From Pseudarthrobacter sp. NIBRBAC000502770 (GTDB lineage: Bacteria > Actinomycetota > Actinomycetes > Actinomycetales > Micrococcaceae): DNA of 64,000 bases. How positions within the stretch are numbered: the stretch's first letter is position 1; the number at the start of each line of letters is the position of its first letter. The translations under genes were made by a program, and so were the position numbers. Below, one piece after another: positions 17,928 to 26,773 of this stretch. The stretch spans positions 868,001 to 932,000 of the forward strand of contig NZ_CP041198.1 in the NCBI RefSeq assembly GCF_006517815.1, read 5' to 3'. The notes under the pieces are model-generated. The model was not told the DNA's origin and ran no database searches. It saw only the letters and a list, made by a program, of their open reading frames with translations.

Positions 17928-18695
17928 ATGATGATTGACAAGGTTGTTGCGAGCGCTGACGAAGCCGTCGCGGACATCCCCGATGGCGCCTCGCTGGCGG
18001 TGGGCGGTTTCGGGCTCTGCGGGATCCCGGTGGCCCTGATCGATGCCCTCCACCGGGCCGGCACCTCGGGCCTGGAGACTGTCAGCAACAACTGCGGCGT
18101 GGATGACTGGGGGCTCGGCATCCTGCTCCGCGACGGCCGCATCCGCCGCACCATCAGCTCCTACGTGGGCGAGAACAAGGAGTTCGCCCGCCAGTACCTC
18201 GCCGGCGAGCTTGAAGTGGTGCTCACCCCGCAGGGCACGCTGGCCGAGAAGCTGCGGGCCGGCGGGGCCGGGATCCCGGCGTTCTATACCAAGGCGGGGG
18301 TTGGCACGCAGGTGTCCGACGGCGGCCTGCCGCAGAAGTACGACGCCAACGGCGGGATCGCGGTCGCCTCTGCGCCGAAGGAAGTGCGCCCCTTCGGGGG
18401 AGTGGACTACGTCCTGGAAGAGTCGCTTACGCCGGACTTCGGGCTGGTGCATGCGTGGAAGGGAGACCGCCACGGCAACCTGGTGTTCCACGCCACGGCC
18501 ATGAACTTCAACCCGCTGTGCGCCATGGCAGGGCGCATCACCATCGCCGAGGTGGAGGAACTCGTGGAGCCCGGCGAACTGGATCCCGAACACATCCACA
18601 CCCCCGGCATCTTCGTCCAGCGGGTGGTCCTGGCCCGGGACGGGGAAAAGCGGATCGAAAAGCGGACGGTGGCACTCAACCAGGCAGGAGCATGA
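17928..18695 (+). CDS. scoA: 3-oxoacid CoA-transferase subunit A
   Basis: The 255-residue protein has the class I CoA-transferase alpha signature near the N-terminus ([22 protein letters not shown]) and [16 protein letters not shown]. With subunit B it moves CoA from succinyl-CoA to acetoacetate, the end product of leucine degradation. AAAGGA lies just upstream of two adjacent ATGs (17928 and 17931). The stop overlaps the subunit B start by four bases. Confidence 0.93.
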   Translation: MMIDKVVASADEAVADIPDGASLAVGGFGLCGIPVALIDALHRAGTSGLETVSNNCGVDDWGLGILLRDGRIRRTISSYVGENKEFARQYLAGELEVVLTPQGTLAEKLRAGGAGIPAFYTKAGVGTQVSDGGLPQKYDANGGIAVASAPKEVRPFGGVDYVLEESLTPDFGLVHAWKGDRHGNLVFHATAMNFNPLCAMAGRITIAEVEELVEPGELDPEHIHTPGIFVQRVVLARDGEKRIEKRTVALNQAGA

Positions 18696-19468
18696 CCATG
18701 GATCCCAACAGCCCCGACGCCCCGCGGCCAGAAGCCGTACGCCCGGAATACCGGCGTGGCGGCGAGCACCAGCCCGGGCCCGGCGGAGCAGGCGCCGCCG
18801 AAACCAAAGGCTGGACGCGGAACGAGCTCGCCGCCCGGGTGGCCAAGGAACTCCGCAACGGCCAGTACGTGAACCTCGGGATCGGGATGCCCACCCTGAT
18901 CCCCAACTACATCCCGGACGGAGTGGAGGTGGTGCTGCACTCGGAGAACGGGATCCTCGGCGTCGGCCCCTACCCGGCCGAGGACGCCATCGACCCCGAC
19001 CTGATCAACGCCGGCAAGGAGACCGTGACCGTCAACAGGGGAGCGGCGTTCTTCGATTCGGCAACGTCCTTCGGCATGATCCGCGGCGGCCACGTTGACG
19101 TGGCCGTGCTCGGCGCCATGGAGGTGGCAGCCAACGGGGACCTCGCCAACTGGATGATCCCGGGAAAGATGGTCAAGGGCATGGGGGGCGCCATGGACCT
19201 GGTGTTCGGGGCCAAGCGGGTGATCGTGATGATGGAGCACGTCGACCGCAACGGCAACCCCAAGATCGTCCAGGAGTGCTCATTGCCGCTGACCGGGAAG
19301 GGCTGCGTGGACCGGATCATCACGGACCTGGCCGTCATCGACGTCGTGCGGGACGGCGGCGGATCGCGGCTGGTCCTGAGCGAACTGGCCCCCAACGTCT
19401 CCGTGGAGGATGTAGTGGCCGCTACCGGGGCGGACCTGTTCGAGGAAGACCGGGAACTCACGGTATGA
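18692..19468 (+). CDS. scoB: 3-oxoacid CoA-transferase subunit B
   Basis: The 258-residue beta subunit carries the catalytic glutamate in [14 protein letters not shown] and the family stretch [20 protein letters not shown]. The N-terminus has an extra proline/glycine-rich segment of about 35 residues before [12 protein letters not shown] start at the second ATG (18698) shortens this only slightly. It overlaps the neighbours on both sides by four bases (ATGA), showing tight coupling with subunit A and the MaoC-type gene. Confidence 0.93.
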   Translation: MTMDPNSPDAPRPEAVRPEYRRGGEHQPGPGGAGAAETKGWTRNELAARVAKELRNGQYVNLGIGMPTLIPNYIPDGVEVVLHSENGILGVGPYPAEDAIDPDLINAGKETVTVNRGAAFFDSATSFGMIRGGHVDVAVLGAMEVAANGDLANWMIPGKMVKGMGGAMDLVFGAKRVIVMMEHVDRNGNPKIVQECSLPLTGKGCVDRIITDLAVIDVVRDGGGSRLVLSELAPNVSVEDVVAATGADLFEEDRELTV

Positions 19469-20034
19469 CCGGCAGCAACCCCACGGACGGCAACTCCGGG
19501 GCCGGCGCCCGCAGAGGCCCCGCTGCCGGCCCGCGGGTCATCGAACAGCGCGGGCTGTACTTCGATGAGCTGGAGGAGGGGCTGGTGTACGCCCACCGTC
19601 CCGGCAGGACGGTGACGGAAACGGACAACGTCCTGTTCAGCACCCTGACCATGAACACCCAGGCGCTGCACCTGGACGCCGCCTGGAGCGCCGGCCAGCC
19701 GTTCGGGCAACGGCTAATGAACTCCATGTTCACCCTGGCCACCATGGTGGGCCAGTCCGTCACCCAGCTGACCCAAGGGACCATCATTGCCCAGCTGGGC
19801 CTGACGGACGTTTCCTTCCCGCACCCGCTGTACCACGGGGACACCCTGTACACGGAGACCGTCATCACCGGCAGGAGGCTCTCGGCCTCACGCCCCGGCC
19901 AGGGCATCGTGACCATGGAACACACCGGCCGCAACCAGGACGGCGCCGTGGTGGCACGGGCCACCCGCAGCTGCCTGATGTGGACGCGGGAGGCGCATGG
20001 GAACGCACAGGGCAGCCAAAACGTCGGAGAATAG
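19465..20034 (+). CDS. MaoC family (R)-type enoyl-CoA hydratase
   Basis: The 189-residue hot-dog-fold protein has [21 protein letters not shown] and [12 protein letters not shown], typical of MaoC/Rv2499c-type hydratases. In this operon a hydratase for 3-methylglutaconyl-CoA is needed and no crotonase-type gene is present, so this protein is the natural candidate (inferred). It overlaps subunit B by four bases and is followed four bases later by the CitE-like lyase. Confidence 0.85.
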   Translation: MTGSNPTDGNSGAGARRGPAAGPRVIEQRGLYFDELEEGLVYAHRPGRTVTETDNVLFSTLTMNTQALHLDAAWSAGQPFGQRLMNSMFTLATMVGQSVTQLTQGTIIAQLGLTDVSFPHPLYHGDTLYTETVITGRRLSASRPGQGIVTMEHTGRNQDGAVVARATRSCLMWTREAHGNAQGSQNVGE

Positions 20035-20038
20035 CCTT

Positions 20039-20878
20039 ATGACCTTTGTGATGGGCCCCGCCCTGCTCTTCTGCCCCGCCGACCGTCCCGAGCGCTACCA
20101 AAAGGCCGCCGCGCGTGCGGACGCCGTCATCCTGGACCTCGAAGACGCGGTGGCGCCGGCGGACAAGCAGCGGGCCCGCGGCGCTATCCTGGCCCAACTG
20201 GGCACCACCGGCGTGGAACCCGAGCTTGAACCCAGCTGCACCATTGTCAGGGTCAACCCCGTGGGCACCGAGGACTTTGAAAAAGACCTCCACTGCCTGG
20301 CGCACACGCCCTACCGCACCGTGATGCTGGCCAAGGCGGAGTCGGCCGACCAGCTCAAGGCGCTGGAGGGCTACCAGGTGATTGCGCTGTGCGAAACGGC
20401 CGTGGGCGTGCTCAACGCCCCGGCCATCGCTGCCGCCCCCAACGTGGTGGGCCTGATGTGGGGGGCCGAGGACCTGCTGGCCTCCCTGGGCGGTACGTCC
20501 AGCCGGAAGGACGACGGCGGCTACCGGGCAGTGGCGCTGCACGCCCGCTCGTCAGTCCTCCTGGCAGCGCGGGCCCACGGCAAGGAAGCAGTGGATGCCG
20601 TCTACACCAACATCCCCGACCTCGACGGGCTGGCTGCTGAAGCGGCCGACGCCGTGGCCTCCGGCTTCAGCTCCAAGGCCTGCATCCATCCCAGCCAGGC
20701 AGCCGTGGTGCGGAAGGCCTATGCGCCCTCGGCCGACGAGGTGGCAGCGGCCACGGCCCTGCTGGACGCTGCCGCGTCGGCGGGATCCGGGGTCTTCAAG
20801 TACCAGGGCAAAATGATCGACGGCCCCATCCTCAAGCACGCCCAGGAGATCGTCCGCCGCGCCGCCGTGGAGGCATAA
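20039..20878 (+). CDS. CitE-like/HpcH-HpaI family beta-hydroxyacyl-CoA lyase
   Basis: The 279-residue TIM-barrel protein has the family motifs FCPADRPERYQKAAARADAV, LDLEDAVAPADK, VMLAKAES, CETAVGVLNAP and FSSKACIHPSQ. The orthologous position in M. tuberculosis holds Rv2498c, described as a CitE-like lyase that cleaves (R)-3-hydroxy-3-methylglutaryl-CoA in leucine breakdown. The same role is likely here because no HMGL-type lyase is in the operon. The stop is directly followed, with no gap, by the stop of the convergent gene. Confidence 0.88.
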   Translation: MTFVMGPALLFCPADRPERYQKAAARADAVILDLEDAVAPADKQRARGAILAQLGTTGVEPELEPSCTIVRVNPVGTEDFEKDLHCLAHTPYRTVMLAKAESADQLKALEGYQVIALCETAVGVLNAPAIAAAPNVVGLMWGAEDLLASLGGTSSRKDDGGYRAVALHARSSVLLAARAHGKEAVDAVYTNIPDLDGLAAEAADAVASGFSSKACIHPSQAAVVRKAYAPSADEVAAATALLDAAASAGSGVFKYQGKMIDGPILKHAQEIVRRAAVEA

Positions 20879-22393
20879 CTACCGCTGCCGTCCCTTGGGC
20901 CGGCGGAGGGACGTGGCCGGGATCGGCTCGGAAAGCAGGGTCCGCACCCAGCGGTTCCCTGTTTCGCGGAACTCCTTCCGGCTGGCGAAGCGGTAATGGA
21001 AGCTGCGCACGCGCACCCAGCGTGGCGCGGCGCCGTCGAACGGGTCCTTCCGCAGCAGCCGCAGCACCTGCCGGTCAGCGGCCAGGAGCTTGCCGAGGAA
21101 GGCGTAGAACCATTCCTCGTGGACGGTCCGCAGCGGCAGGAACCACATCAGCCAGTCCAGCCGCAGGTGGTAGGGGGCCCACTGGCGCGGGAGCCGGCGG
21201 ACGTCCCCAGGCTTGCCTTTGAAGCCGTACTCGCGCCAGTCCGAACCGTCATGGGGGTCCTCGTCCAGCGTGCCCTCCACCACGATTTCGATGCGCTGTT
21301 TGGTCACTGTGCCGAAGGCCCCGTAGGCGTTAACCAGCTGCCACCGGTTGAAGCTGGCATTCATCAGCTGCCGGCGGGAGAAGAGGTTCCGCAGCGGCCA
21401 GTAGCTCAGCACCAGCAGCAGGATCGACGCCGCCAGGGTGATGGCCAGCCACCACAGCGGCGTTTCCGTCCGGGCGCCCGTGGCGGCATTCCAGTCCGCC
21501 GGGATGGCAGGTATCACGGCGTGCGCCACGGGGTCGCTGACCGCCGCGAACGCCAGCACGATCGCCATCCAGTTCAGCCAGGCGAAGTTGCCGGTGGCCA
21601 CCAGCCACAGCTGGGTCAGCACGACCACCCCCGCCGCAACGCTTGCCACGGGCTGGGGGGCGAACAGCAGGAACGGCACCACCAGCTGGGCGATGTGGTT
21701 GCCCACCACCTCGATCCGGTGCAGCGGCTTGGGCAGCAGGTGGGCCTGCCGGCTCAGCGGGCCGGGCATGGGCTGGGTTTCGTGGTGGTAGTACAGGGCG
21801 GTCAGGTCGCGCCACTCCCTGCCGCCGCGGATCTTGATCATTCCCGCGCCGAATTCCAGCCGGAACACCAGCCACACGACCAGGACCAGGATGGTCCGGG
21901 GCGGATCCGTCTGGTTGGAACCGAGGAACCCAACGGTGAAGCCCGCCTCAAGGAGCAGCATTTCCCAGCCGAACCCGTAGAAGGTCTGGCCCACGTTCAC
22001 GATGGACATGTACAGCAGCCACAGGGCCAGGAACGCAAGCAGTGGCACCCATGGCGGGCCCAGCTGCGGGAGTCCGGCCACCAGCAGTGCCGATACCACC
22101 AGGCCGGCGGTGCAGACTCCGCGCAGCAGCCCGTCCGAGTACCGCCAGCGGAACAGCGTGGGCCGGCGGAAACGGGGGAACGCGGCAAGGAACCCAGGCA
22201 CCGGGAGGAGGCCGCGCTCGCCGAGCAGGGCGGGGAACTGGTTCATCGTGGACAGGAACGCAACAAAATACAGTGCCGCCACACCCCGTTGCAGCACCTG
22301 GCGGGCGAACCCGTATTCCGGCGCGTCAAACCACCACAGCCAGTCCACGGATTCCACGTTACGCCCGGTCACGCGGGGGTCAAGGTGCATCAT
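20879..22393 (-). CDS. Lipase maturation factor family membrane protein
   Basis: The 504-residue polytopic membrane protein has family motifs NVGQTFYGFGWEMLLLEAGF, FRLEFGAGMIKIRGGREWRDLTAL and YHHETQPMPGPLS. A soluble C-terminal domain contains YEFKG-like YGFKGKPGDVRRLPRQWAPYHLRLDWLMWF. It is the bacterial counterpart of the vertebrate lipase maturation factors of the endoplasmic reticulum; the bacterial role is not established. MMHLDPRV is taken as the start; upstream in-frame sequence is non-conserved and would run into the dxr promoter. It is convergent with the leucine operon and divergent from dxr (63-bp spacer). Confidence 0.85.
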   Translation of the reverse strand: MMHLDPRVTGRNVESVDWLWWFDAPEYGFARQVLQRGVAALYFVAFLSTMNQFPALLGERGLLPVPGFLAAFPRFRRPTLFRWRYSDGLLRGVCTAGLVVSALLVAGLPQLGPPWVPLLAFLALWLLYMSIVNVGQTFYGFGWEMLLLEAGFTVGFLGSNQTDPPRTILVLVVWLVFRLEFGAGMIKIRGGREWRDLTALYYHHETQPMPGPLSRQAHLLPKPLHRIEVVGNHIAQLVVPFLLFAPQPVASVAAGVVVLTQLWLVATGNFAWLNWMAIVLAFAAVSDPVAHAVIPAIPADWNAATGARTETPLWWLAITLAASILLLVLSYWPLRNLFSRRQLMNASFNRWQLVNAYGAFGTVTKQRIEIVVEGTLDEDPHDGSDWREYGFKGKPGDVRRLPRQWAPYHLRLDWLMWFLPLRTVHEEWFYAFLGKLLAADRQVLRLLRKDPFDGAAPRWVRVRSFHYRFASRKEFRETGNRWVRTLLSEPIPATSLRRPKGRQR

Positions 22394-22456
22394 CAGGCCG
22401 GGCGCAGCAGGATCGGGGGCGTCAAAGGGGCCGGACTGGTGCGGGATACTTAACCC

Positions 22457-23641
22457 ATGCAGCCACGCAGAATCGTCCTCCTCGGATCCACTGGTTCCAT
22501 CGGCACCCAGGCGATTGACGTCGTCGACGGCGCCCCGCACCTGTTCGAAGTGGTGGCCCTCAGTGCCGGGGGCGGCAACCTGGAGCTCCTGGCGCAGCAG
22601 GCGGTCCACACCGGCGCCACTGTGGTGGGGATTGCCGGCGGGGATCCTGCCCGGCTGGCATCGCTGATCAGCGACGCCGCGGCTGCGGCAGGCCGCCAGG
22701 GGTACCGGCCGGAGATCGTGGCAGGCCCGGACGCCTCCGCCCGCATCGCGGCGGTGGAAGCGGACGTGGTGCTCAATGGCATCACCGGATCAATCGGCCT
22801 GGCCCCCACCCTCGCGGCACTCAAGTCCGGAGCCACGCTGGCCCTTGCCAACAAGGAATCCCTGATCGTCGGCGGCAGCCTGGTCAAGGCAGCGGCCCGC
22901 GAAGGCCAGATAGTCCCCGTCGATTCGGAGCACTCGGCCATCGCCCAGTGCCTGCGCTCCGGCACTGCCGTTGAGGTGGACAAGCTCATCCTCACAGCTT
23001 CAGGGGGACCGTTCCGGGGCAGGAGCCGGGAAGAGCTCCACTCCGTCACCCCCCGGGAAGCCCTGGCCCACCCCACCTGGGACATGGGCGTCATGGTCAC
23101 CACCAACTCCGCCACGCTGGTGAACAAGGGCCTGGAAGTCATCGAGGCGCACCTGCTGTTCGATATTCCGCTGGACCGGATCGACGTCGTGGTGCACCCC
23201 CAGTCGGTGGTCCATTCCATGGTCCAGTTCGTGGACGGCTCCACCATCGCCCAGGCTTCCCCGCCGGACATGCGCCTGCCCATCGCGCTGGGGCTCGGCT
23301 GGCCCGCCCGGGTGCCCAACGCCGCCAGCCCGTGCGACTGGACCCAGGCCGCCACGTGGACCTTTGAACCGCTGGACACCGAAGCTTTCCCCGCCGTCGG
23401 ACTGGCCAAGGACGCCGCCAAGCAGGGGAGCACCTACCCTGCTGTCTTCAATGCGGCCAACGAGGAAGCGGTCACGGCGTTCCATGCCGGCCGGATCCGG
23501 TTCACGGACATCGTCGACACCGTGGACAGTGTGCTCAGCGAACACTCAGGTTCCTCCGGGCTGACGGTGGAATCCGTGCTGGATGCTGAAAGCTGGGCAC
23601 GCGCACGGGCCCACGAACGTTTAGCAGTCAGCAGACTCTAG
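22457..23641 (+). CDS. dxr: 1-deoxy-D-xylulose 5-phosphate reductoisomerase
   Basis: This is the second enzyme of the MEP isoprenoid pathway, NADPH-dependent. The 394-residue protein shows the nucleotide-binding [16 protein letters not shown] at the N-terminus, [23 protein letters not shown] and the flexible-loop/substrate segment [23 protein letters not shown]. The length fits the family. rseP follows 17 bases after the stop and ispG lies 3 kb further on, the actinobacterial dxr-rip1-gcpE order with extra genes inserted. Confidence 0.97.
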   Translation: MQPRRIVLLGSTGSIGTQAIDVVDGAPHLFEVVALSAGGGNLELLAQQAVHTGATVVGIAGGDPARLASLISDAAAAAGRQGYRPEIVAGPDASARIAAVEADVVLNGITGSIGLAPTLAALKSGATLALANKESLIVGGSLVKAAAREGQIVPVDSEHSAIAQCLRSGTAVEVDKLILTASGGPFRGRSREELHSVTPREALAHPTWDMGVMVTTNSATLVNKGLEVIEAHLLFDIPLDRIDVVVHPQSVVHSMVQFVDGSTIAQASPPDMRLPIALGLGWPARVPNAASPCDWTQAATWTFEPLDTEAFPAVGLAKDAAKQGSTYPAVFNAANEEAVTAFHAGRIRFTDIVDTVDSVLSEHSGSSGLTVESVLDAESWARARAHERLAVSRL

Positions 23642-23658
23642 GAAGCAGCAGCACCTCC

Positions 23659-24990
23659 ATGACCCCTGTCCTACTTTTCATTCTCGGCGTCGTCTTCGTC
23701 GCCCTTGGCATCGCCGTGTCCATTGCGCTCCACGAAGTGGGCCACCTGGTGCCCGCCAAGCTCTTCAAGGTCCGTGTCACCAAGTACATGATCGGGTTCG
23801 GGCCGACGCTCTGGTCTCGCCGGAAGGGCGAGACCGAGTACGGCGTGAAAGCTGTGCCGCTGGGCGGCTACGTCTCCATGATCGGCATGTACCCGCCCAA
23901 CAAGGAGGACGGCTCAGTCCGGCCCTCCAGCACCGGCATGTTCCAGACTTTGGCCACCGAGGCACGTTCCATGGCCCATGAGGAAGTGGGGCCGGGCGAC
24001 GAAAACCGGGTATTCTACCGGCTGCCCGTCTGGAAGAAAGTCATTGTGATGCTGGGCGGCCCGGCCATGAACATGATCCTGGGCGTGCTGCTCACCGCCG
24101 TGCTGCTGATGGGTTTCGGTGTTGCCACGGCCACCACCACCATCTCGGACGTCTCCAAGTGCCAGGTGGCAGCGGGACAAACCGTTGATCCTGACTCCGC
24201 CGACTGCCAGCTGACGCCCGCAGCCGCGGCAGGCCTGAAGCCCAATGACACCATTACCTCCTTCGACGGCAAACCCGTCACCCGGTGGGACCAGTTGACG
24301 GAGTGGATCCGCGCGTCGGCCGGCAAGGAAGTGGCCATCACCGTGCAGCGGGACGGCCAAACGGTCTCCACCACCGTGACGCCGGTGCTGTCGGCCCGGC
24401 CGGTCATCGGAACCGACGGGCGCCAGGCCACCGACGCCGCCGGCAACCTCCAGTACCAGGACGTCGGATTCCTTGGTATCGGTGCGCAGACCGCACTGGT
24501 GCCCCAGCCGGCGTCGTCCGTCCTGCCCATGGCGGGGGAGAACATCCGCCAGGTGGCCGGTGTGGTCCTCAACCTGCCTGCCCGCGTAGTGGGGGTGGCC
24601 AAAGCTGCGTTCAGCGAAGAGCCGCGCGACCCCAACGGCCCCATCAGCGTGGTGGGCGTCGGACGGGTGGCAGGCGAGGTGGCAGCCATGGAGGCTGTTC
24701 CGATGCAGTCCCGGGTGGCAACCCTCGTTGGCCTGCTGGCCGGCCTGAATTTCGCCCTCGCGGTGTTCAACCTCGTCCCGCTCCTGCCGCTGGACGGCGG
24801 CCACGTTGCCGGCGCCCTGTACGAGGGCGCCCGGCGCAGGGTGGCGAAGCTGCGCGGACGGCCGGACCCGGGGGCGTTCGACATTGCCAAACTGCTTCCC
24901 GTCACCTACGTGGTCGCAGCCCTGTTGATGGGCATGAGTGCGCTGTTGATCTACGCGGACATCGTCAAGCCGGTCAATTTGTTCGGCTGA
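23659..24990 (+). CDS. rseP: RIP metalloprotease RseP/Rip1 (site-2 protease, M50)
   Basis: The 443-residue membrane zinc protease has the active-site HEVGH (H25, E26, H29) in the first helix, a PDZ domain (about 190-290, containing AAGLKPNDTITSFDGKPVTRW), and the C-terminal NLVPLLPLDGGHVAGALYE helix with the metal-binding Asp. Such proteases cut membrane anti-sigma factors and other single-span proteins inside the bilayer. It sits directly after dxr, as Rip1 does in mycobacteria. No terminator is visible before the SatD-like gene. Confidence 0.95.
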   Translation: MTPVLLFILGVVFVALGIAVSIALHEVGHLVPAKLFKVRVTKYMIGFGPTLWSRRKGETEYGVKAVPLGGYVSMIGMYPPNKEDGSVRPSSTGMFQTLATEARSMAHEEVGPGDENRVFYRLPVWKKVIVMLGGPAMNMILGVLLTAVLLMGFGVATATTTISDVSKCQVAAGQTVDPDSADCQLTPAAAAGLKPNDTITSFDGKPVTRWDQLTEWIRASAGKEVAITVQRDGQTVSTTVTPVLSARPVIGTDGRQATDAAGNLQYQDVGFLGIGAQTALVPQPASSVLPMAGENIRQVAGVVLNLPARVVGVAKAAFSEEPRDPNGPISVVGVGRVAGEVAAMEAVPMQSRVATLVGLLAGLNFALAVFNLVPLLPLDGGHVAGALYEGARRRVAKLRGRPDPGAFDIAKLLPVTYVVAALLMGMSALLIYADIVKPVNLFG

Positions 24991-25000
24991 TCGGCCCCTA

Positions 25001-25065
25001 ATGGTTGATTACAAGAAATCAGTCAAATCTGATTGATTGACCGGTATCAACCATCTATGGTTGAG
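25001..25065 (+). promoter_or_regulatory. Promoter with nested inverted repeats upstream of satD-like gene
   Basis: The 65 bases are markedly AT-rich for this genome. ATGGTTGAT (25001-25009) is inverted at 25046-25054 (ATCAACCAT), and a third copy ATGGTTGAG lies at 25057-25065. Inside is a second inverted pair AATCAG/CTGATT (25017-25022 and 25029-25034). A promoter can be drawn: TTGATT (25033-25038), 17 bases, TATGGT (25056-25061). Transcription would then begin at or next to the ATG at 25068, making a leaderless message, and the third repeat overlaps the -10 box. Confidence 0.55.
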
Positions 25066-25067
25066 GT

Positions 25068-25823
25068 ATGTTCGTCATGACCATCGACCAGCGGGGAAGC
25101 ACTGGAGACCAGGACCGCGTACCGGCCCTGCTCGAACAGCTGGCACGCCTCGAACTGACGGGAACGGACAAGCCCATCTTCGACCGCTCCGTGGGGGATG
25201 AAGTCCAAGGCGTCGTGCGGGACGCGGCCGCCGTGGTGGAGATAGCCCTGCACGCGCTCCGCGGCGGACGCTGGTACGTCGGGATCGGCGTCGGAACTGT
25301 AGCCCTGCCACCCCATGCCAGCCCCCGGGAAGGCACGGGAACGGCCTTTGTTGCCGCCCGCCGGGCGGTTGAGCTTGCCAAAGGAGCCGGATCCCAGGTG
25401 CCGCTGTCAGTGGTGCCCGGCATTATGGCTGGGGAAGCGGCCAGGGGCGCCGCCGGGGAAGGAGTGCAGGCATGCGCCAATGCGGAAGCGGTGCTCAGGC
25501 TGCTCGGCAGGCTCGTCCAGGACCGTACGCAGGCCCAGTGGCGGGTAGTGGATGCCCTGCGCCGCCTGGGCACCCCCGGGCAGCGGCAGGGCCGGCACGG
25601 AAGCCAGAAGCACGTGGCTATTGAACTCGGAATCTCGGAACAATCGGTGAGCCGAACCGTCATCCGCTCCGGGTGGCAGGAAGAATGGGCAGCCAGGCCG
25701 GCCGCGTCCATGCTTCTTGGGTATGCCGACTCCCGGCTCGGCCAAGCCCTGGAGGACGCTCCGGGCCGGAAGGAAGCCCCGCCCGGCCAGGAGCCGGCGA
25801 ACAGGACTGAAGGAGACAGGTGA
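25068..25823 (+). CDS. SatD-like protein with C-terminal helix-turn-helix
   Basis: The 251-residue protein has an N-terminal region TIDQRGSTGDQDRVPALLEQL ... FDRSVGDEVQGVV (about 5-50) and YVGIGVGTV as in the SatD family. The C-terminal part has a likely DNA-binding helix-turn-helix (about 178-203: SQKHVAIELGISEQSVSRTV). SatD proteins are poorly characterised. The ATG at 25068 keeps the first conserved strand; ATG 25077 is the alternative. Its stop overlaps the start of the next membrane gene by four bases. Autoregulation through the palindromes immediately upstream is inferred from the helix-turn-helix and the operator-like DNA. Confidence 0.7.
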   Translation: MFVMTIDQRGSTGDQDRVPALLEQLARLELTGTDKPIFDRSVGDEVQGVVRDAAAVVEIALHALRGGRWYVGIGVGTVALPPHASPREGTGTAFVAARRAVELAKGAGSQVPLSVVPGIMAGEAARGAAGEGVQACANAEAVLRLLGRLVQDRTQAQWRVVDALRRLGTPGQRQGRHGSQKHVAIELGISEQSVSRTVIRSGWQEEWAARPAASMLLGYADSRLGQALEDAPGRKEAPPGQEPANRTEGDR

Positions 25824-26347
25824 CCGCACTGTGGGTGGCAGTGGCCTTAGTAATGGCAGGTTTCGCCGGCTGGCCGGTGACTGCGCTGGTCTTCAGGCTC
25901 GCCCGGACCATCGACGACAAGGCCGATGCCGCCAAGGCCGCCGAGGATGCCCGGGCGGCTGAAGAGGACCCCTCGGCTGACGTCACCCTGGACCCCGTCC
26001 CGGACGCCGGAGGCGGAGGCGGCGGCCAGGCGGTGGACAACGAGCTGACCGCCGCTCCCGGCCGGACGCCGTCGAACGCCCCCGCGGCCGGAGCTGCCGC
26101 ACCCAGCCAGCGCATCCTGCGCGGCGGGGCCATCATCGGCGTACTGGAGCGGCTGGGGGTGTGCCTGGCCATCCTCACCGGCCAGCCCGTGGCCATCGCC
26201 TACATCGTTGCCATCAAGGGCCTGGGCAGGTTCGCTGAACTGAAGGAGACACCGGTAGCCGCCGAGCGTTTCATCATTGGGACCCTCACTTCCATGCTCT
26301 GGGCGGCCGGCACCGCTGCCGCGGTCAAAGTCCTCTTCCTGCACTGA
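25820..26347 (+). CDS. Hypothetical membrane protein coupled to the SatD-like gene
   Basis: The 175-residue protein has an N-terminal helix (LWVAVALVMAGFAGWPVTALVF), a charged/glycine-rich linker (about 32-95), then two or three helices containing GVLERLGVCLAILTGQPVAIAYIVAIKGLGRFAEL and ERFIIGTLTSMLWAAGTAAAVKVLF. I do not recognise a characterised family. The GTG start overlaps the SatD-like stop (GTGA), so the two are co-translated and probably work together. In streptococci SatD is likewise next to a small membrane protein, but similarity to that protein is not evident here. Confidence 0.7.
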   Translation: MTALWVAVALVMAGFAGWPVTALVFRLARTIDDKADAAKAAEDARAAEEDPSADVTLDPVPDAGGGGGGQAVDNELTAAPGRTPSNAPAAGAAAPSQRILRGGAIIGVLERLGVCLAILTGQPVAIAYIVAIKGLGRFAELKETPVAAERFIIGTLTSMLWAAGTAAAVKVLFLH

Positions 26348-26445
26348 CCGCAGCCCGCGGTGCAGGCGTGTGCTCCGCCCCGGCACGTCCTCCGGCATGG
26401 GGGATTGGGACGGTACCAGGCCGGCCATGGAGATAGGGTAGCGGT

Positions 26446-26739
26446 ATGACAGTTTTTGCCGTTGAGTACGTTTATGCCGCCAACTCCACTGAAACCCGCA
26501 ACGAGGTCCGCCCCGCGCACCGGGAATGGACAGGCAGGCTGGCGCAGGACAGCGTCATCGTGGCCAGCGGACCCTACGGCGACGGCGCCGGTGCCCTGCT
26601 GATCTTCAAGGCATCAGACGAAGCCGCCCTTAACTCGATCCTCAAGCAGGATCCTTTCGCCAAGGCCGGCGTGATTGCCGGTACCCGCATCACGGAATGG
26701 TCCCCGGTAACCGGCATGCTGGCCGGGATCGCCGCGTAG
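26446..26739 (+). CDS. YciI family protein
   Basis: The 97-residue protein has the YciI ferredoxin-like fold pattern: [30 protein letters not shown], then [24 protein letters not shown] and [18 protein letters not shown]. The conserved H (PAHREW) and D (QDPF) of the family are present. YciI-like proteins are mostly of unknown function, some being small dehalogenase- or monooxygenase-like enzymes. It stands alone between the SatD pair and ispG. Confidence 0.85.
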   Translation: MTVFAVEYVYAANSTETRNEVRPAHREWTGRLAQDSVIVASGPYGDGAGALLIFKASDEAALNSILKQDPFAKAGVIAGTRITEWSPVTGMLAGIAA

Positions 26740-26773
26740 CCGCTTTTCTACCCTTTCAACTCAAGGAGTCCAC

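Noticed and set aside
20996-22453. 485-codon open frame opposite the lipase-maturation-factor gene
   Set aside because: His/Gln/Gly-rich antisense read of a clear membrane-protein gene; not a real gene.
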